A stretch of DNA of 64,000 nucleotides from NCBI RefSeq assembly GCF_964204645.1, contig NC_134030.1, forward strand, positions 15,218,447 to 15,282,446, in the 5' to 3' direction. The DNA comes from Tubulanus polymorphus (Eukaryota; Nemertea; Palaeonemertea; Tubulaniformes; Tubulanidae). Shown piece by piece: positions 1 through 12,063 of the stretch (positions within the stretch are counted from its first letter, which is position 1; each line of letters begins with the position of its first letter). The position numbers and the translations under genes were made by a program. The notes under the pieces are model-generated. The model saw only the letters and a program-made list of their open reading frames with translations. It made no database searches and was not told the DNA's origin.

Positions 1-1329
1 TAGTTGCCACAGAAGTAGTTCAAATGATTATCCACGACAATAAAGCGTTCCTAATGAAGCTTATTTCAATTAAAAACTTCTTAATTAGGAACAGACAGCG
101 TATGACAGTATTTATAATACGCGCTAGCAGAGCGCAGTAGTGCAACGCGCGGTTATACGTGAAAACAGAGTATGCATACACTTTGCCATGCACTGCGGTG
201 TGTATGCACGTACGTTAGATATATGGATTACATACCAGCTGATTCACGTAGTGCGCGGATTTTAACGTGTATGCGCTGTTACACGAAGAATGCCAATATA
301 CCGCAAAAACATCCGCAAACAAACTTATTAGCCTACGGCAATAGCAAATGAAAAAGCGCACACAACTGTGTGGAACCAATTTACTCTCATTTCAACAAAA
401 TGATGCCAAACATTTGTTGACTGCCTCTCTCCTAAATGCCAGCTCTAGGACTGGCGCCATCGTCTTTTACTCTTTCAAAGAAAGAATGTATTTTGTACGA
501 GTCGGTCAAAATAAGTCAATGACAAGACAAAGCCGGTCTAGGACTATAGAAATTGCCACACTTACGTTCGAGATACTACATTAGATAGCCGACTCTATTA
601 TAATCCTCACAACCGAACAAACTAACAGTGAACTAAGCTCGGCACAAATATAAAATGAATTGCTCGCCATTTTGTGACTCCCAAAATTACGTCAGAGGTG
701 CCGAAATTCCCGGAAATTCCGAGAATTTCTCGTATTCACGTCAGAAACTCAAATACAGGTCAACACAAGTAACTTATAGAAAGCGAAGAATTTTCGATGT
801 TTTTCGCGTTTTTCTCGAAACAAAATTGCATCATCCGTTCAAAGCTTACCGGCCTGACCTCCGCGCATCAATTCTACTCGCTTCACGATAAAAGACAACC
901 GCGTAAGTATTACCACTTGATTTTGTGCCGCGATTTACTCTTGGCAAAGTGCCAACCAACAGCCATAAAATAGGTAAACCAAAAATTTAGTCGTCAAAAT
1001 ATTCATTTAAGATGTATAAAGTTTCACATTAGAATGATCAAAGTACATATTCTAATCAATAATAAAATTAAGTCATCGGAAATATGCTCATAATATTCTA
1101 ATTGCTGGTTGTAAACTACAGTGCACATGTTTCGATGATATTTTGTGTGACTGTTTAACATCTCATTCCTAGTGGCTCTGAAAGGTTTCTATGGTTCTTA
1201 TTTATGTCTGGTAACGTCTTAAGAGAGCGCCAAAAGTCGATCTTATAAACTCAACGACCTTGAAACATCGCGCGAAGTAAATATGACATTATGCTGAAAA
1301 CCTTGCTTCCCTGTGTAGGTATGTTATAT
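1..1329. other. Intergenic, no gene recognised
   Basis: Open frames here are short and show no protein family I recognise. Composition is ordinary for the flanking DNA. I see no RNA gene or clear repeat boundary. Confidence 0.5.
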
Positions 1330-1335
1330 CATGTA

Positions 1336-1987
1336 CAGAGCTGCCAACCTCAGAAAGATGTTGTCAGTACAATTTTTTGAGTTTGTCAGTATTTTCTTGA
1401 GGTTGTCAGTATTTTTCCAAGAATAACGCGACACGAAAAAAGCTGATGGTTTTATGATCATCAAAGATTCTAGAGTTTTTGGTTCTAATGATAGCGGTTT
1501 TAATTCTAAATCTAATTGCTTTATTAAGTCATAGCCCCTCATTCATAACGGTCTCATTATACTCGTAATTTATTATCCTTGAATTAATTCATAAGACGCG
1601 CCAGAGCTCTCCCTCAGTAGTGTTACAGCCAAGTCTCAGCGCATGTATTGATAGCCATATGTTCTCTATTGATCACTGCTACTACAGCAGGGAAGTGTGT
1701 GTGTGTGTGTGAGACTATAGTATTACAAAAGCATTGAAAGCTGCTCTGGCTGGTGCCAACAGGTGTTGAAAGATGAAACAATACTGACTGAATAATGACT
1801 GTTGATAAGATGAATAGCTGATAGTGTTCCACAGCTAATTGTAGACCCACTATTGACTATTGAGTCAATTATTTGATCAACTTTCAGAATTCTATTCAAG
1901 ACCATACTAAATAGAGAGCGACCATACACAATAGGCCACAGTCTTATAAAAATAAGGTGGGTGAAACCATATGGGTTGGCAGCTCTG
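1336..1987. mobile_element. Non-autonomous CAG-type (hAT-like) DNA transposon, 652 bp
   Basis: The ends are inverted copies of CAGAGCTGCCAACC. The element is flanked on both sides by the 6-bp direct repeat CATGTA (1330-1335 and 1988-1993). The interior has no transposase, only simple sequence including a short GT run near 1696. The CAG...GCCAAC ends resemble hAT elements, but hAT duplications are normally 8 bp, so the superfamily is uncertain. A related element with the same end design and also a 6-bp duplication lies at 5049-6083, which supports both calls. Confidence 0.75.
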
Positions 1988-1993
1988 CATGTA

Positions 1994-4694
1994 TGAAAGT
2001 ATGAACGGAAAATAAAAATGGTACGTATTATTATGTATGAAAGTGAGAAAGGGTTAAGTTTCTCAATTATATTTTCGAACCGTCCAGTGAAACATTTTGA
2101 TGCATTATGGAGATGGTGCAGAGAATCACCATGAATATCTAGGGGTGAGGGGCAACAGTTTGTTTCACTCATGTTTCAAACCTAGTCCTGGAACCTCTCA
2201 TAACGCAACAACTATCCGATAACATGGACATTACATTTTTCCAGGGGAGATTATAAGTTTTAAAACTTTCCACCACTGCGTTATTGATATTTTTACTATT
2301 CACCGTTATAATGTTTATTGAGGCCAAATGATTGATTACAATTTTTCTAACCTAGCATCATAATAACTAACTAGAATAGCGAGAATGTTATTGTTGAATT
2401 TTGACGTTGCCTTATCTATATTCATAGATAACAATGCATTGCGAAGATTGTCACACAATTCATCAGTCATCGTTTCGGCGACACCAAGCCTTATTAGTAG
2501 CTTGCAGCCGTCTCCTGAAGACCTGAAGACTAAGTTTGGATAGGGCCTCCCTGTCTCTTTGCCAGGTTCTTTACGAGATCAATCAAATCACCAGCATTGC
2601 AGAATGGGATAGACTTGTCAGCCATAAAAGCTAATACCATTGCCTCCTGATAAGCGACCCTGTCATTAACGGGTACTTTTGGTTTAGTTTTAGGCTCGGG
2701 AAATTGACCCTCGACAACAGCTTGTGCAAATATAGGTGCGATTCCTATGGAATGGGAGGGTTATCAGAATCTGGAAATATGAAAAGAAAAAATTTCTTAA
2801 CGCATGGCAATACCGTACCACGGGATTCTCCACAACTTGAACCCCAACAAGGAAACATCCAGGGGACAAAATTTATGTCCGTTGTAATTGTTACTTCATC
2901 TTTTTATCGTTATGGACGCTTTTACGATCCCGGCGCTTTTATGGCCATCCGATGTGATCGACTGGTAAATCATACCTGCGCCTGGAGGTTTGAAATTTGT
3001 TCTTCGATCTTTTACCATTTTCTTGTGTTTATCAGTTTAAGCATGATCTTCCAGAGATACACGTACTGGGGTACCATAAACGAGTTCCTTGTCACACCAT
3101 ATACATATTGCTTTCCCAGGGCTATTAAGTTTCTTAGCACAATCCGAATGTCGTACACGATACATACCATACGCTAAGTAGTACGACTACTTCAATAGCC
3201 TGTATGTACTTGACTGCGTGTGAATTAGCTATTAAAAACTGCTACCTAGCTACATCTCACTGCTGGGAATACTTCTATAGTGCAAGCTATATAGTGCACG
3301 CTAGTGTAGCGACGCGCACAGCGAGTACCTTCCTTGCGTAGCCATCGTCGCTAAGAATGACGATGCTGTAAAAGCCAATTGAAAGGGCTCACGCTACTCC
3401 CCCCTCATTTTTACATCAAATTACCAGTGATTATGAAAAAAGCGGGACTTATGATGAAAATTTCTCAATTACTGAAATTGCAGCTTAACTGCAACATAGG
3501 CACGAAGCACATTGTTGAGGTTCCCCAGCATGATTTCCAAAACAGTCTGTATCAATTCCAGATGGCAGCACGAACTGGTTATTTTTTCACAGTGGTTTCT
3601 ATTGGCAATACCAGATGGCAGCACATTACCAAAATCTTTGGGCCGAGTGCCATCAAGCATGCTAAAAATACTCAGTTTTGTGAGTTGAAACATAATGCCA
3701 GAGCCAGCGAACCTTCCAACCCCCCCCCCCCCTCAATTTTTCGATGGATCTGGATAATTTGGAAAGCATATTTCTTTTAAATTTCTCATCACAAAAAAGC
3801 GGGGAATTCTCATCCCTGGTGCTGGCTACAAATGCACACCCATTCAACACTCAACTACCCACAGGTTCGATATAACCATCCTATTATCTAGTGTGTTTCT
3901 CCCTGGATTCTGCCTATGGAGGGACGGACAATAAGTGAAGACAATAGTCCCCTGGGACTAATGTCCCAAGTAGGCTAAAAAAGTGCTATTTCAGAGAACA
4001 ATTGCCACCTGTTGGCCATTTAGATTTCCAAGAGGGCTAAAAACCAAAATGGTGATACAATAATGGCCTTACAAGCAAGTTCATGTTAAGCAAGGCTTAA
4101 GTAATATGCAGTAAATGACGTTGACTGTAAAGGGAGGAAAGACAATAATGGGCACTTACCACCATAAATCAGGTTCAATCCTAACTGTTCAATTATTTTC
4201 AAATCTCGATCGACAGTTTCTAAGACGGGGTCAATCAGGACACACTCAGCTGTTTCTCTGTCCCCGATTAGATATGTGTATGTAAATGACTTGTGTTCAA
4301 ATAACTAGAAAGAAAAGGTTTTGAGAGAAAATTAACACTAGTCTAACCCAGATATGGTTGAATCTTCCTTAACAACAGCCAATGAATTTCATTCTTACAT
4401 TCAGAGGGCTGTGTTTAAGGGCATATCCTAAAACCTAATAAAAGATATTAGGTATCAGATACCAGAATCCGTGACCAAATATCCACACTCCATGGTAAAA
4501 AAATATCTTTCGCAAAAGCAAATATTCACTGACATGATTGAAGGTACAATCACCTGTCAAATACATTTGCCTTTGAACCAAATTCTTTTTTTCAATACCT
4601 TAACTCATACTTTATAATATTCAGAAGTCTATCCCAGTGGAGATGATCGCGGCATCTTAATTGATACTGACAGCTGTAAGTGGTCAAACTAACT
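1994..4694. other. Intergenic, no gene recognised
   Basis: No supported gene. A run of about a dozen C residues lies near 3720. Open frames at 2704-3177 and 3379-3780 contain no recognisable domain and have the irregular composition expected of chance frames. Confidence 0.5.
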
Positions 4695-5048
4695 ATGAGC
4701 ATCACTGGCTCGCTTGACTTTTATGACAGGTTAGTAAGTCACGTGCGCGGATTAGAATCGCTGGGGAAATCAGAGGATACCTAACGGCGACCTTCTGGTT
4801 CCAGTGATAATGAACAAATTACCAAACGTTTTGCGAACCCAAATTGCGCGAGATCATGGTGATCGAGATTGGACCCTGGCCGATTTGCGAGTCGCGATTT
4901 CGAAGGAGATAGAGGCCCTGGTAGTGGGCAAAGGCGCTGCGAATGATCCGTTCACCCGAGGCAGTCTTACGGCCACGCATCTCACTCGTAGCAATAAAGG
5001 CTACGTGAGTTATAAATCAAAATTTCGCACCAAAAAATTTGCCTTTTG

Positions 5049-6083
5049 CAGACCTGCCAACATTGAATTTTTCAAGATGGTAACATTTTTCAAATTTGCC
5101 AGTATTTTTTAGATTTTGCCAGTGACCCACTAGACTTGATGTGACCTTTGCCAGTAACATTTTCAATATGGCCAGTAACGAAATTTCGGATTAAAATCAG
5201 AATATAGAATATTAAAACTACTAAAGAAATTAATTTTTAAAAATGCATTTATTATGAAATTAAACTTGAAACTGCAGTTTCCATAAAATATAAACAATTT
5301 TGAGACATCAGATCTTCAGATTTTATAACAGATAGGCCAGGGTTTGTTGTGTTATCAGTTCTAAAAAAATGTGAAATTTCAGAGAGTTTCACTTTATCCT
5401 TATGTCCTTTTCTTTCACAATGACGTGAAATATCATTTAATCTGCCATGTGAGATCACTATATCGATTTGACATATCGTACATCTTGCATGATATTTACT
5501 TAATTTCGATGCTATGAAACATGGATATTGTGCGCTGTACGATTTTTTATACTTCTGTTTCCGATATTTCTTAATCATACGTTTTCTACAGCCTGTTACC
5601 GCAATATCAGTTTCAGATTCCGACTCCGAAGAAGACGGAGAACCCTCCGAATTTTCCAGATTTGACAAAACGTCATGAACTTCGTCCGCCATTTGCAACA
5701 TTCATGACAATTTGAGCGATGAAAATTACTCGTTGTAACCGAAAATTCACTAGACTGGTTCCCGGTATTACTCGTTGTAACCGAAGATTCGCTAGACTGG
5801 TTCCCGGCTGTATGGAAACTTTGTGACAATTACTCAAATAAAAACCAAATTTCCCCGTAATAAATGTTAATAAACCATTAAAATACCGATTATGTACTGC
5901 AAAATTACCTTTATTGACATGATATAAGGAGATTTTTATTGAGGCCGTATTTATTTACTCATTCGCGTAACATCGGGACGATATCGGAAAAAAGCGTATT
6001 CCATTGCCTGTGCCAGTAACGCCGTATTACCGCGGGTAGCACCGGAACGGAATACGGCAAAAACGTAACGGTTGGCAGGTGTG
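5049..6083 (-). mobile_element. CAG-type (hAT-like) DNA transposon inserted in BEL gag
   Basis: The left end reads CAGACCTGCCAAC and the right end is the inverted form of CACACCTGCCAACC. Both sides carry the 6-bp duplication CTTTTG (5043-5048 and 6084-6089). Removing the element and one duplication restores the zinc-knuckle frame of the surrounding retroelement, which defines the boundaries to the base. A minus-strand frame inside encodes a BED-like zinc finger. At 1035 bp it is too short for a full transposase, so it is an internally deleted copy. Confidence 0.82.
5252..5698 (-). pseudogene. N-terminal zinc-finger fragment of a hAT-like transposase
   Basis: An open frame read leftwards inside the 5049-6083 transposon. 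It has a Ser/Glu-rich acidic stretch (SSSESESETD), a basic stretch (KKYRKQKYKKS), and then a finger of the form CTICQ-(15)-ISRHCERKGH. Such BED-like fingers stand at the N-terminus of many hAT transposases. The catalytic region and dimerisation domain are absent: the frame runs into unrelated sequence after the finger. No promoter or function is apparent. The start is uncertain, since ATG codons occur both at the frame's beginning and a few residues in. Confidence 0.5.
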
Positions 6084-6985
6084 CTTTTGCCGGCGGTCTC
6101 ACGCGTCAAAGGACTGCACAATAATCACCGACAGAGCCAAAAGGGAGGAGATCGTCAAATGTGATGGACTATATTTTAACTGCCTGTCGGGCTCTCACAA
6201 GTTACGTGACTGTAAATCATTATTTGCGTGCAGATGTGTAAGGGCGCCGAACGCTCCGAAAATATAAGTACAGGTCGTTAACCCGAAACCGGTAACACTA
6301 GTATATTACTGAACGTGAGAACTGCAACGGAAATGCAGGTTGATTTGGGACCAGTTCTCTTGAAAACAGCTGCCGCGATAGTCACTAATGACCACAACTA
6401 TGTTTCTACAGCTGTTTTGTTCGACGAAGGGTCTACCCGAACTTTCATCACTCGTGACCTGTCGGATAAACTTTATCTGATAGGCCTACCAGATACCACA
6501 GAGGTCATAAATCTGGCGGTATTCGGTGAAACTTCGACACGCAGCAGGAAACTCGATAAGGTCACGTTCGACATAAAAACTCATGCCGGAAAGGTTAAAA
6601 TAAACGCATTTGTCGTAACAACCATCTTGACACCGATTAAAAATTATGTAAATCGAGAGTCGAGAGTGATATGTTCGAGATATCAGTTGATAGGCGCAGA
6701 CCATTACTGGGACTTAGTCGAAAACGAAACCGTCAGGGGTTGTGGACCCACCGCTGTCGCGTCAAAACTCGGGTACCTGTTGTCTGGCCCGCTATCGGGT
6801 GAGAGAAATAAACACATCAATACATTTCTACAGACCACTTCTAACGCGTGTCCAGAAAGCGACACTCTGCAACAGTTCTGGGACATCAAAACACTCGGTA
6901 TAAAACATTCAGAAAATTTCAATGTCCTCCAGTGTCAGCTTTGATTCTTACACGCAGGACTACCTAGTAAAGGAAAATTCAGAAC

Positions 6986-7226
6986 TGGGCAGCTATAGGC
7001 CTACTCAATGACGATAGCAGAGTTAATAATCATTGATATAAAATTGTTAGTTAGTTGTCATTTACGATGTATCACTTGATACAGTTCATACACCTGTATA
7101 GGCCTACTGCAATAACCCGTTATAAGTAACCATTTTATTCACGTAATTCTTGTCATAATAATCGTTTAGTAGTAGTTATTCATACATCACATATCCATAA
7201 GTCAAATTAAACACAACGGAATGCTA
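6986..7226. other. Spacer, nothing recognised
   Basis: Short AT-rich spacer between the retroelement fragment and the foldback element. No gene or repeat boundary seen. Confidence 0.4.
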
Positions 7227-7728
7227 ATGTCTATTTCAAACTGACTTGAGAGCACATCAGGTGGCCTAGCTCAGTCAGTTTTGGTAGTAGGCCTACATAC
7301 TCTGATAAAAGTCTTATAAGGACCAGAATGCATTGGCAGCTGACCTAAGATATCGTTTTTTAATCCACTTTAAACTGTATTGAAGGATATCCAAAGTCTG
7401 CATTGAGAGGGGTTCCTGAGAGAAAAGAGACTCCATGATTTAAAAGTTTTACAATATGTCTCCATGCCTACCAACTGAAATTTGATACGTAGGCATGGAA
7501 ACATATTGTTAAACTTTCAAATCATGGAGTCACTTCTCTTCATTTAACCCCTTTCAGTGAAGACTTTTTGGATATCTTTCAATACAGTTTCAAATGGATT
7601 AAAAAATGATGATTTAGGTTGACTGCCTGTCCTTTCTGGTCCTAATAAGACCTTTATCAGGTATGTACTACCAAAAATTAGCGAGCTAGGCCACCCGGAA
7701 TGCTCTCAAGTCAGGTTGAAATAGACAT
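7227..7728. mobile_element. Foldback MITE with arms of about 240 bp, TA target
   Basis: The two halves are inverted copies of one another along almost their whole length, so one strand could fold into one long hairpin. The ends read ATGTCTATTT...AAATAGACAT and are flanked by TA on each side. Mismatches and small indels are scattered through the arms, so it is not recent. No coding sequence. A second element with the same ends lies at 44442-44983 but differs internally. Confidence 0.78.
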
Positions 7729-7730
7729 TA

Positions 7731-8628
7731 ACTGTTTGTCGATTCACGACTATGCTCAATGTTTGTAATTTCACGTTAATTAACTAGGCCTATGGAATTT
7801 ATGATAAGTTTTTAGCCTGTAGTATCTTATAGTTTTAAATCTGAATATCGTATATTGTATAATTTGAAAATTCGAATGACACTCTTTATCTTAATTAAAT
7901 CTAATCTGTATTTTCTTTGTAACTGCATTTGTCCCGTGAGTGTCGGCAACTGCTGATTGGTTATAGTACATAGGTAACATGTACTCGAGTCAAGTCACTG
8001 ATACTGTTGTTTATATATTGTAACCCCTTCCAGATGTAGTACCATTACTCATCTTCCATTTCATGAGAACAGAGTCAGTTCAGTTCATATCTCTATAGGG
8101 CCTATCGAAAAGACGTGTTCGTTGTTGCTCTCTCAGAATCTGGTTTTCGCTGTGGTCTACACCCACAGTTTTTAGCTGATAAATACCTGGATCTGGCAAC
8201 CAGCCAATTAATAAAGCTAATTACGCTTAATTAATAATTAGTTTTAGGCTATAATCAATAGGGAATTCCCAAAATTTGATTGAAATTGGATGAAAATTCC
8301 CAAAGATATAGGCTACAAGTTTCTTTTCTACTTTAAATTGTTTCTTAACTAAGAAATTGATCATTTTGTCACCATTCGACCTTTAGATCATTTCCTAATG
8401 AAGACTATTAGTATTCATTATGGCTGAGAAGTGCGATTTTCAGCCGACAAATTCCTATATAACTTTTGAACGGCTTGACCGATTTAAGTTCTGTAAATTG
8501 CAAAGATCTTATATTAAACCCTTCTTTCATGTAGGCCTAGGCCTTTTAAATTGTTTCTATAGTGTTTGGAAAATTTTCACTTGAAACCCTACGACTACGT
8601 TACAACTTCCTTTTTTCTTTATTTTTAC
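7731..8628. other. Intergenic, no gene recognised
   Basis: No supported gene or repeat. If 8629-8940 is an exon, its downstream intron would lie here. Confidence 0.4.
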
Positions 8629-8940
8629 CTGTCGGAAAATGATATCGTCATCAAGTAAGATTCCATGTGCTGCTGTTTCGCCGGCACTCTGCTGGCCAGA
8701 GGTACAGTAAGATGTCATTTTTTTTGAAAACTTATTGAAATCAATCACATATTTGGGCCTAGGTCTTATCTGTTGTTCAGCAGCAGATAATGTTTGGTAA
8801 AAGTTTTTCAACACCAGACTGTACCCAAACAAACCAGCTTCGTTGACGCTGATGTCAATCAGCCGAAATTTTTTTGTGAATGAAAGCTTTCGGAATGAAC
8901 ATGCACTTTTAAACATAGTTCTCATGCAACGATGCAACAT
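8629..8940 (-). CDS. Candidate first coding exon of a host gene, possibly mitochondrial
   Basis: A leftward frame of 104 codons runs from an ATG at 8940 to a good splice-donor-like junction, CGACAG|GTAAAA, at 8629/8628. The N-terminus (MLHRCMRTMFKSACSFRKLS) is rich in Arg, Lys and Ser and lacks acidic residues, as in a mitochondrial targeting peptide. The following residues have ordinary protein-like composition and do not resemble the surrounding repeats. I do not recognise the family and cannot find a downstream exon within the window. The frame stays open upstream to about 9015 but without another ATG. It could still be a chance frame; transcript evidence would decide. Confidence 0.3.
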
Positions 8941-9149
8941 CTTGATTTTTAAATCCGAATACGCAAACGACAAATTCGAGACGACAAAACTTCCGCATTG
9001 AGAGCGCCACCGCACAAATTCAAATTCAATTATATGGATCGGAAACCCTCCAGCGATGCACTCTATGATCTTTAGAACCTGTCTCTGACTTAGACTGATC
9101 GCCTGTCCAATTCTGCGCCACCTGCATTCGCAGTCAGAATCATCCTCGC

Positions 9150-9440
9150 TTGCCAGGGGTCTGGTATCGCTCCCGAACTCGCTTCCACCAGCCCCCTGTC
9201 CTCACAAAGCGTGATTTCATTACTGGCGCTTTTGCGCATGACGTCATATATCGACACGCGACAATACTTCCGCGTTCACTACGTATTCGCTGATTGGTCC
9301 ATTTACCGGGAAATTCCATAGATGTGATTGGCCCGACCTGATTCTGGTCGCCGCTAGTAACGACTCCAACGACTCGTGAGGTCAAGGGGTTCGGGGAACA
9401 GCTTTAGCGTAGTGGGTTCGAATCCCTTGACGGGTGAAGG
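9150..9440 (+). repeat. B-box-containing dispersed repeat, copy A
   Basis: Runs from CTCCCGAACTCGCTTCCACC to TTCGAATCCCTTGACGGGTG, directly followed head-to-tail by copy B. Near the 3' end GGTTCGAATCCC matches a tRNA B-box (polymerase III) consensus, and TTTAGCGTAGTGG upstream of it is A-box-like but lies right next to it rather than at tRNA spacing. A tRNA-derived SINE is possible. The same segment can also form a stem between GTCAAGGG and CCCTTGAC. Confidence 0.6.
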
Positions 9441-9748
9441 TGCTCCCGAACTCGCTTCCACCAGCCCCCTGGCCTCACGAAGCGTGATTTCATTACTGGC
9501 GCTGTTGCGCGTGACGTCATTTGAATTATATCGATTTGCGAAATACTTCCTTGTTCGGTAAAACGTTCGCTGATTGGTCAATTTAAAGGGAAAACCCACA
9601 GAAGTCTACTGACGGTTTGTTACAAGCGCTGTGATTGGTACGACCGGATTCTGGTCGGCTAGTATAACGACTCCAACGACTCGTGAGGTCAAGGGGTTCG
9701 GGGAACAGCTTTAGCGTAGTAGGTTCGAATCCCTTGATGGGTGAAGAT
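9441..9748 (+). repeat. B-box-containing dispersed repeat, copy B
   Basis: Second tandem copy of the unit at 9150-9440. It carries a somewhat longer middle segment (CAGAAGTCTACTGACGG) and ends in the same B-box-like motif, with TAGGTTCGAATCCC. Other copies are at 42500-42800 (inverted) and 52315-52530 (5'-shortened). Confidence 0.6.
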
Positions 9749-9897
9749 GAGTCAGAATAGGACAGGTTTAACCCGCGAGGTTTAACCCGTCCGCCATCTT
9801 CCGCGGAATATACGGATCCAATCAGATTTCAGTATTTCATCACGTGAACAATGTAACATGGCCGCCTCCAGAGTGTCTCGATTTACGTTCTGGCATC

Positions 9898-9972
9898 AGA
9901 CCACAATTAGGTTAGTAGCTCGAAGATGCGCGCGTAGGGCTGGACCCCAAAAATAGTACGTAGAGTGAAGAA
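9898..9972 (-). repeat. 3' edge of the LTR-like repeat
   Basis: Matches, in reverse, the last ~75 bp of the ~490-bp repeat seen at 12070-12508, 46122-47287 and 48225-48722 (TCAGACCACAATTAGG and the stretch GGACCCCAAAAATAGTACG). It abuts LINE sequence directly, so the LINE debris sits within or beside this repeat. Confidence 0.7.
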
Positions 9973-11150
9973 GAGGTCAGTTTGTTGCTGCCTCTTCATA
10001 AACTCCTCCTCCAATGCTGGGAGACAGGTGCAGTGCCTCAGGATATGAAAGATGCTAATATTGTCACCCTGTACAAAAACAAGGGTGACCGCAGCGACTG
10101 CAACAACTAGAGGTATCTCACTTCTGAGTATCGTTGGAAAACTATTTGCTCGTATTGTGCTGTCCAGGCTCCAAGAACTGGTAAACAGAATATATCCAGA
10201 GTCCCAATGCGGGTTTAGAAAAAACAGGTCCACAACAGATATGATATTCTCACTGCGACAGCTCCAAGAGAAATGCAGAGAGCAAAACGAACCGCTCCAT
10301 CTCGTATTTATAGACCTGACCAAAGCATTTGATTTGGTGAGCAGAGATGGCCTCTTCAAAATTCTTCCACTCATTGGATGTCCACCAAAGCTCCTTGAAA
10401 TTGTGCGCTCCTTCCACGAAGGCATGTTGAGTACTGTCCAATTCGGTGGAGACACATCAAAAGAATTTGAGGTCAAGAGTGGAGTCAAGCAAGGATTTTA
10501 CTTGCCCCAACCCTTTTTGGGATTTATTTCTCCGTCCTCCTCAACCATGCTTTCAAGTCTTCTGATGATGGGGTTTACTTGCATACAAGATCTGATGGTC
10601 GTCTTTTCAATCTCTCTCGATTACGTGCCAAGTCCAAGGTCAGGGGGGTTCTCATCAGAGACCTGTTGTTCGCTGACGATGCTGCTCTGGCGTCTCTTAG
10701 CCAAGAAGGCCTCCAGAGATTAATGGACAGGTTCTCCGAGGCGTGCGTGCGCACTATTTGGCCTCACCATTAGCATAAAGAAAACTCAGGTCATGGGTCA
10801 GCACACTGTTGCCCCACCTCGCATCTTGATTGAAGGCAGAGAGCTCGAAATAGTTCATCACTTCCAGTATCTAGGATCAACGATCTCTGATACCCTGCAA
10901 CTTGATGTCGAAATAAACAGGCGTATCGGGAAAGCTGCCACATCCTTTGGTATGCTCTCAAAAAGAATGTGGTCAAACAAGTACCTCTCGGTTGCAACGA
11001 AAATAAACGTCTATTCAGCTTGCGTGATAAGCTCCCTCCTGTATGGCAGTGAATCGTGGACAACGTATTACGCCCATGAACGCAAACTACAGGTGTTTCA
11101 CATGCGCTGTCTGCGTAGAATCCTAGGTATCAAATGGCAAGACAAAGTAA
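9973..11150 (+). pseudogene. Broken LINE reverse-transcriptase fragment
   Basis: Three frames together carry the middle of a non-LTR reverse transcriptase: a region before motif A (MKDANIVTLYKNKGD), then YPESQCGFRKNRSTTDMIF, motif A (FIDLTKAFD), the SGVKQG block, motif C (LFADDAAL), and the downstream thumb region (FQYLGSTISDTLQLD...LLYGSESWTTY...LRRILGI). A stop near 10110 and at least two frameshifts (around 10500 and 10760) inactivate it. No endonuclease domain or 3' tail is present; the fragment stops abruptly after the conserved RRILGIKWQDKV and passes into the LTR-like repeat's internal sequence. The exact LINE clade cannot be decided by eye. Confidence 0.88.
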
Positions 11151-12063
11151 CAAACAGCCAATACAGCCAAAATGACAAATTTTGAGGTTTTGATGAAATT
11201 TCACAAATAATTTTTATGTTATACATCTTTTGCACATATAAGTCGTCTTGAGGCATTCATTGAGACCTAATTTGCTGATTTTAATCAGTTTCATGGTAGG
11301 ATTTGGTAATATTTTTGCTTGAAGAAGGCTAGAATCGCAGATTTCGGTCAATTTTTAGGCATGAATCGTAAGATATTTTCTCGTAGGAGGCTCGGTCTAG
11401 GCTCATAAGTTTATTTCATAAAGGCCATCCTTGCCCATGCAGAATAATCACATTAATTCAGCTTTCTTTGATTCAGTTATCTAGTTTGGCTGACTTTTTG
11501 CTGCCAGATACTGTCAGGAATTTAAGGGGTAGAGGAAATGCATATTTTCGTTGAAACCATGGCAACCGAAAGGACATTGTCAGAGGCCAGTTGTGATATT
11601 TTTCCTAACTAGTACTGGTGACAACTACGCTTGGTATATAAAATTCGTCCCGGCCAAAGGCCTGTGGACGCAGTAGGGTGCATTCGAATTAGGCCTTCTG
11701 GGCAAGAAAACGCCAAATCTAAAGGTTTCAGCCAATTCGATGATGTAAATGGTATTTTTTTCAAAAAATGCTTAAAGATTGTGTTTCTGATTTTTATCCA
11801 TAGCCATATATTTATATCCATCAGTGAAAAAACCAATCAAGTATTCAGAAAATGCTGTATAATTGTTTTATTCATATTTTGAAATGAATGTTTGACTTAG
11901 ATGATATTGATAGAAAATTTGGATTTTGTCGCATACGCGCGATTTGTGCATTAGTATGTATTTCCATGTGTAATTGGCCGAGAGCTATTGTATTGCGTTG
12001 TATAACTAGGGTGTCTCCACTCTTTCTAAATCTGTTCAAAAACTAATGCTATTCTTAAGTTTG
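11151..12063 (-). repeat. Internal segment of a non-coding LTR-like repeat
   Basis: About 0.9 kb that matches 47290-48222 in inverted orientation over its whole length, with scattered substitutions. No coding capacity. In the second copy this segment is enclosed by two direct ~490-bp repeats, giving the layout of a short non-autonomous LTR element. Confidence 0.7.

Larger units (their letters stand above)
4695..6985 (+). pseudogene. BEL/Pao retrotransposon gag-protease fragment
   Basis: Pieces of one retroelement polyprotein appear in order. 4695-5048 encodes the middle of gag (FYDRLVSHVRGLESLGK, then KLPNVLRTQIARD), with a frameshift near 4780. 6084-6265 encodes a zinc-knuckle region rich in C and H (CRRSHASKDC, CDGLYFNCLSGSHKLRDC). 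6315-6944 encodes a DUF1758-type aspartic protease region with LFDEGSTRTFI around the active-site position, where families usually carry DxGS. A DNA transposon at 5049-6083 splits the zinc-knuckle codons; the reading frame resumes exactly across it once one copy of the 6-bp duplication is discounted. No reverse transcriptase or integrase follows, and a stop at about 7010 ends the match. Family identity (BEL/Pao) rests on the DUF1759/DUF1758 style of sequence and is fairly secure; activity is excluded. Confidence 0.8.

Noticed and set aside
2704-3177. 157-codon open frame
   Set aside because: No recognisable domain, implausible amino-acid pattern, no splice or promoter signals that would support it.
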